NCBI GenBank assembly: GCA_028275075.1
Contig: JAQCNK010000174.1
Span: 1 to 7,927, forward strand
Source of the DNA: Haloarcula sp.
GTDB lineage: Archaea > Halobacteriota > Halobacteria > Halobacteriales > Haloarculaceae
DNA length: 7,927 nucleotides
Direction of reading: 5' to 3'
Made by a program: the position numbers and the translations under genes. A model generated the notes under the pieces. The model was not told the origin of the DNA and searched no databases. It saw nothing but the letters and a program-made list of their open reading frames with translations. Shown here piece by piece: positions 1 through 5,603 of the stretch; position 1 is the stretch's first letter; each line of letters begins with the position of its first letter.

Positions 1-143
1 GCACCCTCTCCCTCGTCGACGACCAGCACGTGGGGTGCGCCGTCGATAGCGACTGCCAGCAGTTCCGCCCAGGGGTCATCGAGGGCGGCCGACTGGATGG
101 CCCGCAACCGGGGTTCGTCGGTCGGGACAGCAGGGCGAATCAT
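1..143 (-). CDS. GNAT-family N-acetyltransferase, N-terminal fragment
   Basis: Only the first 47 codons lie in the window; the gene continues past the left edge. The start ATG (143-141) overlaps the stop of the DUF92 gene in an ATGA junction, so the two are probably co-transcribed and translationally coupled. The protein begins MIRPAVPTDEPRLRAIQ and later reads HVLVVDEGEG. The pattern I-R-x-A-x-x-x-D-x-x-x-L is the usual first strand and helix of GNAT acetyltransferases, and the VLVVDE stretch fits a following beta strand. GNAT proteins transfer an acetyl group from acetyl-CoA to an amine, for example a protein N-terminus in RimI-type members. The acetyl-CoA binding motif (Q/R-x-x-G-x-G/A) falls outside the window, so the substrate and even the family rest on the N-terminal signature alone. 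Confidence 0.6.
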   Translation of the reverse strand, partial: MIRPAVPTDEPRLRAIQSAALDDPWAELLAVAIDGAPHVLVVDEGEG

Positions 144-1483
144 ACGAGACTGATCGCGAGTGCGAGACCGACTCCGGTCAGCGCCGCCGCGAGCGTTGCC
201 AGCGTATTGACACCCTGGTTGCCGACGATGGTGCCCTCGACAGTTGCGCCAAGCACGCTGTCGACGGTCATACCGACGAACCCACAGCCGATGATGAGCG
301 CCGCACCCATCAGGCCGACGACATCGAGTGTAGCGGCGGCGATGCCGGCGATGATGGCAGCACCGACCAGCCCAGCGACGATACCCTGCCAGGTTACGCC
401 GCCGTCGGTGCCCGGCTCGACGCGCTCAAGAGTCGTGATGAGCCGCGGATTGTCGTAGAGGCCGCCGAACTCGCTGGAGAAGGTGTCGGTCATCGCAGCG
501 GCGACGGCGCCCGCGAAGGCGTACAGGAAGACCGTCGGGTTAACCGCGATGTGGGTCGGACTGGCCGCCCACAGAAGCACCGCCACGAGGGCGACGATAG
601 AGTTCGCGAGCACGTTCCCGCTTCCGCGCGCTCCCTCGTTTTCCTCGGCGATACCACGGCTTTGCTTCGCCTCGTACTGGTACTTCGTTGAGAGACCACC
701 CAGTCCGAAGAACGTGATGAGCATCGCGAACCAGCCGTACCCGCCCAGCACGATTGTCAGCAGAGACAGCAGGACGCCGGTCACCATTCCCGGCAAGGAG
801 GCAGTATCCAGCGCGTATGCGACGTAGCCGAGGACCGCTGAGACGCCAAGCGCGATGAACACTCTGGTAGTCCCGGCAGTTGGATCGAGTTCGAACAACA
901 GCCAAAGCAGCAGGCCGACCGACAACACGACGAGCGGGTCGTCGCGCTCGAAGAGCACTGAGCGAAACAGCGCGGCCACGAGCGCGCCGGTGCCGGCCAG
1001 GAAAAGCGCGGTCGCGGGCGCGACGCTACCGGCGCCCGTCCTCGCGGCGATGACTGCGCTCCCAGTCCCACAGGCGAAGCCAGTAACGACGAAGCCGGCG
1101 GTCGCGACAACCTCGTCGCTGTGGAGCCGATGGGCGACGCGCTGGCCGAAGTTGCCGTAGGCGACGATGACGACCGTCGTGACGAACACCCAGACTGGCA
1201 GGTCAAACTGTACCGCGAGGAACGCCAGACTCGCCGCGGCCAGAGCGAACGCAGCCAGTCCGTAGAGCCGGCCGTCCTTGTAGTCACCCGGCCGGGCGAA
1301 GATATCGAATATCGGTGTATCGGGGCCGATGGCGAACATCGCCAGGAAGGCGACCACGAGGAACGGCCCGGTCGCAGCGACAGTCGCGATGGCGGGCGTG
1401 GCGAGGCCGGCGGCGGCTGGGACGGCAAAAGCCAGCGTGCCGACCGCGGCGAACGCTCCGGCCCGTCGGACTGTCGATGTCAC
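140..1483 (-). CDS. DUF92 / VTE6-like integral membrane protein
   Basis: This is a hydrophobic polytopic membrane protein of 447 residues with roughly a dozen predicted membrane segments. The C-terminal half (about 211-447) carries the DUF92 (TIGR00297) signatures: FFGLGGLSTKYQYEAKQSRG (259-278), RGSGNVLANS (286-295), DTFSSEFGG (333-341), PRLITTLERVEPGTDGG (346-362) and DSVLGATVEG (408-417). Plant VTE6, a DUF92 member, is a phytyl-phosphate kinase, so a CTP-dependent isoprenyl-phosphate kinase role is plausible here but unproven. DUF92 proteins are often about half this length; residues 1-205 form an extra membrane half. I chose the GTG at 1483 because a TAAGTG box sits 29 nt upstream and the protein then opens MTSTVRRAGAF. 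An in-frame ATG at 1546 would add 21 polar residues. The stop overlaps the next gene's start by 4 nt. Confidence 0.85.
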   Translation of the reverse strand: MTSTVRRAGAFAAVGTLAFAVPAAAGLATPAIATVAATGPFLVVAFLAMFAIGPDTPIFDIFARPGDYKDGRLYGLAAFALAAASLAFLAVQFDLPVWVFVTTVVIVAYGNFGQRVAHRLHSDEVVATAGFVVTGFACGTGSAVIAARTGAGSVAPATALFLAGTGALVAALFRSVLFERDDPLVVLSVGLLLWLLFELDPTAGTTRVFIALGVSAVLGYVAYALDTASLPGMVTGVLLSLLTIVLGGYGWFAMLITFFGLGGLSTKYQYEAKQSRGIAEENEGARGSGNVLANSIVALVAVLLWAASPTHIAVNPTVFLYAFAGAVAAAMTDTFSSEFGGLYDNPRLITTLERVEPGTDGGVTWQGIVAGLVGAAIIAGIAAATLDVVGLMGAALIIGCGFVGMTVDSVLGATVEGTIVGNQGVNTLATLAAALTGVGLALAISLV

Positions 1484-1506
1484 GTCCCGCCGGTATCCCC
1501 GAGAGG

Positions 1507-1512
1507 CACTTA
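1507..1512 (-). promoter_or_regulatory. TATA-like box for the DUF92 gene
   Basis: On the minus strand the sequence reads GGGTAAGTGCC. The TAAGTG core begins 29 nt upstream of the GTG at 1483, the usual spacing for a leaderless haloarchaeal transcript. It lies inside the coding sequence if the longer ATG (1546) start is used, which argues against that start. Confidence 0.5.
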
Positions 1513-1622
1513 CCCTTTCCGAACTTCCCGCCTGAGAAGCGTTCATATTCGTCAGTATGGCTGAAGCGCCGTTCTGTCAGCAGCGCTCATGAGCTCCGCC
1601 CGCCACTACTCGGACCGTGAGC

Positions 1623-1628
1623 TTTAGG
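1623..1628 (+). promoter_or_regulatory. TATA-like box for the cis-prenyltransferase paralogue
   Basis: TTTAGG begins 30 nt upstream of the GTG at 1653. It falls inside the open reading frame if the upstream GTG at 1617 is taken as the start, which favours 1653. The promoter faces away from the DUF92 promoter, about 110 bp distant. Confidence 0.45.
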
Positions 1629-1652
1629 CGAACCGTTGCTGTACGGTTTGTC

Positions 1653-2261
1653 GTGGGTCTGTACGAACGGTATCTCGCGCTCCGACTGCGCCGGAGCGAC
1701 GCCGACCTCCCGGAGACGGTCGCGCTGGTCATCACCGAGCGGGACCTGTTGACCGACGGGGCCTACACCACTCTTGAGCGGTTCTTCGAGTGGGCGGTCC
1801 GGTACGGCGCCAACACAATCGTCGTCTACGTCAGCGTCCTCGACGAGGACGTGGTACCGACACTCCGTCGGGAGCTGTCAGCTCTCCGCACGCCAGCGAC
1901 TGTCGCCGTCCGCGGGCCGGGGGACCAGCAGGCCGCCGACGCCCCGATCCAGATATCTATCGGGCTGGGTGGTCAGTCTGAGTTCGCGACGGCGGTTCGC
2001 AAGCTCGCTGAGCGCGTCGACAGCGGCGAACTGTCGCCGGCCGACATCGACGAGCCCGCCGTCGAGAAGCATCTCGTCTTCCCGACGGCGCCGGACCTCG
2101 TGATCAAAACCGGCGCCGAGCGGCTCTCGGACTTCATGATCTGGCAGTCCGTCTACTCGGAGTTGTATTTCACCGACGTAAACTGGCAGAATTTCCGCCA
2201 GCGCGATTATCTTCGGGCGTTGCGGGATTACCAAGAGCGTCAGCGCCGATTCGGCCGGTAG
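1653..2261 (+). CDS. Non-catalytic-looking cis-prenyltransferase (UppS family) paralogue
   Basis: A 202-residue member of the undecaprenyl diphosphate synthase family, shorter than the usual 230-260. The C-terminal half is clearly UppS-like: IGLGGQSEF (103-111) matches the canonical NYGGRWD region, PDLVIKTGAERLSDF (147-161) matches PDLxIRTGGExRxSNF, ELYFTDVNW (170-178) matches ELYFTDVLW, and the protein ends RRFGR with an RxG triad (199-201). The N-terminal half is degraded. The catalytic P-loop MDGNGRW is replaced by ITERDLL (27-33) with no Asp in place, the SSEN motif is missing, and about 40 residues before IGLGG are absent. It probably cannot catalyse prenyl transfer alone and may be the accessory subunit of a heteromeric enzyme with the UppS encoded opposite. 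I chose the GTG at 1653 (MGLYERYLALRLRR) over 1617 from promoter spacing and the charged amphipathic N-terminus. Confidence 0.8.
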   Translation: MGLYERYLALRLRRSDADLPETVALVITERDLLTDGAYTTLERFFEWAVRYGANTIVVYVSVLDEDVVPTLRRELSALRTPATVAVRGPGDQQAADAPIQISIGLGGQSEFATAVRKLAERVDSGELSPADIDEPAVEKHLVFPTAPDLVIKTGAERLSDFMIWQSVYSELYFTDVNWQNFRQRDYLRALRDYQERQRRFGR

Positions 2262-2394
2262 TGGTGTAGGGAGACGTTTGCGAAACGGCCAAACCGAGCG
2301 GACACCGCCATCGCCGGGCCACGGGTGTGGTTTCCCAATACCGTTCTTGCCGGTGGTTTGGAGTGCGAAACAGTGTTGCGTTCAGCCGACCGTC

Positions 2395-3312
2395 TCAGTC
2401 GGCCGCCGGCTCGACCTCGTCCTCGATGGCCGCTCGCTCGTTGTTCGGGAGCGCGTCGCGGAAGCGACCCAGCACCTGCCGGGCCTGTGAGAGGTCGGCG
2501 TCCTCAACCGCTTGGACGAGCGTCATCGCACGGCGGGCGCGGGTGGTTCGCCAGGAGGATTCCCGGTTCTGGTAGGTCCGGATGGCCCGGAGGAAGTCGA
2601 TTTTGCGGAACTCCGGCCAGTAGGGCGTACAGAAAAACGTCGCGGCCTCGTTGCCGTTCGCGTGCCAGGGGAGGAAATTCGAGGTGCGCTCGTCGCCGCC
2701 GGTCCGGATAATAAGGTCCACGTCACAGGTGGGTCCCTGGTAGAGGTAGCGCTCGACAGTATCCGAGTCGACATCTCCGGGGTGAAGATCGCCGGAGTCG
2801 ACGGCGTCAGCGATGTCACGGGCCGCCCCGAGCAGTTCTGCGCGGCCACCGTAGGCTAGCGCGACGTTGAGGTTGAGACGGTCGTAGTGGCCGGTCCGTC
2901 GCTCGGTGTAGTCGATGGCGTCCCGGACCCGCTCAGGGAGCATATCCGTCTCGCCGATGGCCCGGATGCAGACCCCGGCGTCGTGGACCCGGTCAGAGTC
3001 AGCGAAACTCCGTAGTTTCTCCTCGACGAGGTCGAAGATGTACTCACGTTGTTCCTCTGGCCGGTCGAAGTTCTCCGTCGAGAAGGCGTACAGTGTTACC
3101 TCGTCGATACCGAGGTCGTCACACCAGTGTAGCAGTGCTTCCGTGGTCTCGGCACCCTCGCTGTGGCCCTGGTTCGTCTCGACCCCCTGCTTGCGGGCGT
3201 AGCGCCTGTTTCCGTCTTGGATGACCGCGACGTGGCTCGGCGTTCCGGAAAGCTCCCGCTGTAGCACCCGTTCGTATACTCCGTAGCCCAACCGCTCTAA
3301 CCGCTCTCGCAT
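2395..3312 (-). CDS. uppS: Tritrans,polycis-undecaprenyl diphosphate synthase (cis-prenyltransferase)
   Basis: This enzyme extends a geranylgeranyl diphosphate primer with isopentenyl diphosphate in cis, giving the polyprenyl carrier used as dolichyl phosphate in archaeal N-glycosylation. The 305-residue protein has the family motifs in order: HVAVIQDGNRRYARKQG (27-43) with catalytic Asp33, GH at 49-50, YAFSTENFDRP (75-85), LNVALAYGGRAE (148-159), DLIIRTGGDERTSNF (199-213), and Glu222 near the position of the Mg-binding Glu of E. coli UppS. The usual C-terminal RRFGG is replaced by ESSWRT (251-256), and about 50 further residues follow. The ATG at 3312 is preferred because a TTATCG box lies 28 nt upstream; the ATG at 3366 would add 18 residues. 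It converges on the paralogue at 1653-2261, with a 133-bp gap between stops. Confidence 0.93.
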   Translation of the reverse strand: MRERLERLGYGVYERVLQRELSGTPSHVAVIQDGNRRYARKQGVETNQGHSEGAETTEALLHWCDDLGIDEVTLYAFSTENFDRPEEQREYIFDLVEEKLRSFADSDRVHDAGVCIRAIGETDMLPERVRDAIDYTERRTGHYDRLNLNVALAYGGRAELLGAARDIADAVDSGDLHPGDVDSDTVERYLYQGPTCDVDLIIRTGGDERTSNFLPWHANGNEAATFFCTPYWPEFRKIDFLRAIRTYQNRESSWRTTRARRAMTLVQAVEDADLSQARQVLGRFRDALPNNERAAIEDEVEPAAD

Positions 3313-3334
3313 CAGGTGTAGCATATCAACGAAC

Positions 3335-3340
3335 CGATAA
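3335..3340 (-). promoter_or_regulatory. TATA-like box for uppS
   Basis: The minus strand reads CCTTATCGG. The TTATCG core begins 28 nt upstream of the ATG at 3312, matching leaderless spacing. It lies within the coding frame if the ATG at 3366 is used, so it also supports the shorter start. Confidence 0.45.
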
Positions 3341-3412
3341 GGTAGTTGTGACTCCGCGACGGGCATGCGAACTAGTTACATGGGATGTCTGGTCCCCGCA
3401 ATCCGAAGCCCA

Positions 3413-3418
3413 TTAGAA
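3413..3418 (+). promoter_or_regulatory. TATA-like box for the DUF5778-like gene
   Basis: TTAGAA within CCCATTAGAACC begins 28 nt upstream of the ATG at 3441, as expected for a leaderless haloarchaeal transcript. It shares a 128-bp divergent intergenic region with the uppS promoter. Confidence 0.5.
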
Positions 3419-3440
3419 CCTCCCCGGCAGAGCCTCGGGT

Positions 3441-3851
3441 ATGAGCGACGGTGACGCACTTGACGACGATCTCTATCGACGGACCAAACAGCTACTCGAG
3501 CCCGGCGAGATACAGCTCAACGGTGCAGTGGTCCACACAGAGTACGACAACAGCGCCGAGATCGAGATGATGCAGGCGACCATTGCTGTCGGCGAACTGA
3601 TCGCCGAGGGGTACGGGATGGACTCAACTGATACGTTCGTCTACTCGGGCAGTGACGACTCACAGTTCTCCTCGAACCAGCACCAGGGACTCACACTGGA
3701 CGACGAAGAGTTCGTCTGGGAGTGCCAGCAACTACTGCGAAACGGCTCGTTCGACCTCGTCTTCTACTACGAGGCCAGCGCCGACCACGAGGCGATTCTG
3801 GATGCTATCGAGGCGGAGGGGTTCGAAGTCACGGGCGTTCGCGGGGAGTAG
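3441..3851 (+). CDS. Small acidic haloarchaeal protein, DUF5778-like, function unknown
   Basis: A 136-residue soluble, strongly acidic protein with no signal peptide or membrane segment. From recall it resembles the haloarchaeal DUF5778 family; this was not checked by search. Visible features are an N-terminal acidic stretch (SDGDALDDDLYRR), a central segment EIEMMQATIAVGELIAEGYG (40-59), a polar Ser/Gln stretch (70-83), and FVWECQQLLRNGSFDLVFYY (91-110) followed by a helix and the strand GFEVTGVRG. The C-terminal third alternates strand, helix and strand, like a small alpha/beta or ferredoxin-like half-domain. Cys95 is the only cysteine, so a metal site built from cysteines is unlikely. It has its own promoter and is followed after 52 bp by the promoter and start of the haem operon, so a link to haem synthesis is possible but unsupported. 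Confidence 0.75.
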   Translation: MSDGDALDDDLYRRTKQLLEPGEIQLNGAVVHTEYDNSAEIEMMQATIAVGELIAEGYGMDSTDTFVYSGSDDSQFSSNQHQGLTLDDEEFVWECQQLLRNGSFDLVFYYEASADHEAILDAIEAEGFEVTGVRGE

Positions 3852-3874
3852 GACAGGCAGCGCTCCCGCGCCGC

Positions 3875-3880
3875 TTTTAT
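3875..3880 (+). promoter_or_regulatory. TATA-like box for the haem operon
   Basis: TTTTAT within CCGCTTTTATCC begins 29 nt upstream of the ATG at 3904. It is the most AT-rich element in the 52-bp gap and probably drives all three haem genes, which show no other gaps. The same T-run could help end transcription from the upstream gene. Confidence 0.55.
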
Positions 3881-3903
3881 CCACTGAGTCCTGAATTACA
3901 GCT

Positions 3904-4956
3904 ATGACTGACGAGCTTGATCGGGTTGACAGCGCGATTCTCAACGCGTTCCAGGGCGGGTTCCCGGTCGTCACGCAACCGTTCGAGCCGGCGGCGGCCG
4001 CGTTGGCCGATCACGGGATCGAGATATCCGGCGCCGAGCTGCTCGAACGGGTCCAGGACCTCGACGAGGAAGGCATACTGAGTCGCTTCGGGGCGCTCAT
4101 TAACGCTGAAGAAATCGGTGGGACGGCAACACTGGTAGCTACGCATGCCCCCGAGGACGGCTACGACGACCACGTCGAACTGGTCAACGCACATCCGGAA
4201 GTCGCCCACAACTACGAGCGCGAACACCCCTATCTCAACATGTGGTTCGTGCTCAGTGTGGTCGACGAGGACCGCGTTGACGAGGTGCTCGCCGAGATAG
4301 AGGACGAGACGGGCGAGCCGACCTATAACCTGCCCAAACAGCAGGAGTTCCACGTCGGGGCGAAGTTCCCCGTCGAGGGGCCACAGACACAGGCTGTCGA
4401 CTGCAGCGACGCCGGGCCCGATGTCGAGCCGACCGACCGGCGCTCACTGACGCCAGAGGAACTCGCTCTGGTCCTGGAAATCCAGGGTGGGCTGCCGGTC
4501 ACGGAGACCCCTTACACCGACGTGGCCGAGGCCATCGGCGCGGACCCGGAGTGGGTTGTCGAGACAATCAAGCAGTTCAACCAGGAGGGGAAGGTCCGCC
4601 GCGTCGGTGCCATCCCGAACCACTACGCGCTGGGCTACTCGGAGAACGGGATGACCGTCTGGGACGTGCCCGATGCTGTCATCGACGAGGTCGGGCCGGC
4701 CATCGCCGAGTTCGACTTCGTCACTCACTGCTATGAGCGTCCGCGCCACGAGGGGGTCTGGCCGTACAACTTCTTCGCGATGACACACGGCCGTAGCGAG
4801 GCAGAGAGCGAGCAGCGTATTCAGCAGGTGTACGACAGGATGACGGAGTACTGGGATGTCGAAGACGAAGACTGGGACACGCTGTTCTCGACGCGTATTC
4901 TGAAGAAGACGGGGATTCGACTCGACGAGCGTGCGCAGGCAAGCGCCGAAGGGTAA
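3904..4956 (+). CDS. ahbAB: Sirohaem decarboxylase, AhbA-AhbB fusion (Lrp/AsnC-like fold)
   Basis: It removes two acetate carboxyl groups from sirohaem to give 12,18-didecarboxysirohaem in the archaeal haem pathway. The 350-residue protein is a tandem of two homologous halves, each an HTH followed by a ferredoxin-like RAM domain. Half one (about 1-157, AhbA-like) has AILNAFQGGFPV (11-22), LSRFGALI (59-66) and HNYEREHPYLNMWF (102-115). Half two (about 181-341, AhbB-like) has LVLEIQGGLPV (189-199), VRRVGAIPNHYALGYS (231-246) and THCYERPRHEGVWPYNFFAM (274-293). The HNYxR and HCYxRP motifs hold the His, Tyr and Arg positions linked to haem binding and catalysis. AhbA and AhbB are separate proteins in bacteria such as Desulfovibrio. 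Automated annotation often calls such genes Lrp/AsnC regulators. The stop TAA overlaps the next ATG by one base. Confidence 0.88.
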   Translation: MTDELDRVDSAILNAFQGGFPVVTQPFEPAAAALADHGIEISGAELLERVQDLDEEGILSRFGALINAEEIGGTATLVATHAPEDGYDDHVELVNAHPEVAHNYEREHPYLNMWFVLSVVDEDRVDEVLAEIEDETGEPTYNLPKQQEFHVGAKFPVEGPQTQAVDCSDAGPDVEPTDRRSLTPEELALVLEIQGGLPVTETPYTDVAEAIGADPEWVVETIKQFNQEGKVRRVGAIPNHYALGYSENGMTVWDVPDAVIDEVGPAIAEFDFVTHCYERPRHEGVWPYNFFAMTHGRSEAESEQRIQQVYDRMTEYWDVEDEDWDTLFSTRILKKTGIRLDERAQASAEG

Positions 4957-5603
4957 TGATTCCGCTCCTACACGACTTCAGCGACGAGACGGTGCTGATT
5001 TTCGGTGCCGGCCCTGTCGGGGCACGGAAAGCACGCCGCTTCGCTGCCGAGGCCGAGGTCGTTGTCGTCAGCCCCGAATTCGCTGATCGGGAGTTCGGAG
5101 CCGCCGAACTGGTACGGGCGGCACCAGACCCGGCCGGGGTTCGGGAGTGGGTCGACCGAACTGCGCCGGCGCTGGTGGTCGCTGCCACCGATATCGCAGA
5201 CCTGAACGCCGCAGCCGAGGCCGCCGCCCGCGAGCGAGGTGCGCTGGTCAACCGTGCCGACGATCACGGCGAGCAGGATGTCGGAAACGTCGTCGTCCCC
5301 GCCACCGTTCGGGACGATCCGGTCGTGATGGCAGTCGCCACTGGCGGCCACTCGCCGGCGCTCTCGAAACATCTGCGGGAAGCGTTCGAAGCCCAGTTCG
5401 CCGACGCCGGAAAAATGGCTGAACTGACTGGTGAACTCCGCGAGGAATTAAAATCGGCTGACACGTCTCCGTCGGAACGCCGCGATGCGGTCAGAAGGGT
5501 TGTCAGATCCGACCGGGTTTGGAAGGCTTTAGATAGTGGCAGGTCCAAGGCTGAAAAAGTAGCAGCAGACGTGATTGGATACCAGATGGGTGATACGTCG
5601 TGA
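4956..5603 (+). CDS. Precorrin-2 dehydrogenase / sirohydrochlorin ferrochelatase (Met8/CysG-N family)
   Basis: It oxidises precorrin-2 to sirohydrochlorin with NAD+ and may insert iron to give sirohaem, the substrate of the AhbA-AhbB protein encoded just upstream. The 215-residue protein opens MIPLLHDFSDETVLIFGAGP, with a Rossmann GAGPVGARKA loop (17-26) and acidic/Ser residues closing the second strand (VVVVSPEF). LVVAATD (73-79), NRADDHGEQDVGNVVVP (99-115) and VMAVATGGHSPALSKHLRE (124-142) align with the CysG stretches AIAATD, NVVDAPKAASFIMP and MVAVSSGGTSPVLARLLRE. Asp102 or Asp103 occupies the position of the CysG/Met8 catalytic Asp. The methyltransferase half of CysG is absent, so uroporphyrinogen methylation must be encoded elsewhere. 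The last 60 codons are noticeably less GC-rich than the rest. The stop overlaps the hemA start in GTGA. Confidence 0.88.
   Translation: MIPLLHDFSDETVLIFGAGPVGARKARRFAAEAEVVVVSPEFADREFGAAELVRAAPDPAGVREWVDRTAPALVVAATDIADLNAAAEAAARERGALVNRADDHGEQDVGNVVVPATVRDDPVVMAVATGGHSPALSKHLREAFEAQFADAGKMAELTGELREELKSADTSPSERRDAVRRVVRSDRVWKALDSGRSKAEKVAADVIGYQMGDTS

Noticed and set aside
30..458. 142-codon plus-strand open frame spanning the GNAT and DUF92 genes
   Set aside because: Its low-complexity Pro/Ala/Ser/Thr composition is typical of an antisense frame in GC-rich DNA, and both minus-strand genes beneath it have recognisable motifs.
1121..1564. 147-codon plus-strand open frame opposite the DUF92 gene
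   Set aside because: It is antisense to a well-supported membrane protein, its composition is Arg/Glu/Gly-rich as expected of a GC-rich shadow frame, and it shows no family motif.
1833..1849. Inverted repeat CGTCCTCG-A-CGAGGACG
   Set aside because: It lies inside the cis-prenyltransferase paralogue coding region and follows from the codons for Val-Leu-Asp-Glu-Asp-Val, so it needs no regulatory explanation.
2275..2361. Short inverted repeats (CGTTT/AAACG and CCAAACC/GGTTTGG) in the gap between the convergent cis-prenyltransferase genes
   Set aside because: The arms are only 5-7 bp and the longer pair is about 60 bp apart, close to chance expectation. There is no sign of an RNA gene.
2385..2403. 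GCCGAC / GTCGGC inverted repeat across the uppS stop codon
   Set aside because: The six-base arms are common by chance in this base composition, no U-rich tract follows, and archaeal terminators do not usually depend on hairpins.
3904..4956. Reading this gene as an Lrp/AsnC transcription regulator
   Set aside because: Both halves carry the HNYxR/HCYxRP motifs of sirohaem decarboxylase and the gene sits in a tight operon with tetrapyrrole enzymes.
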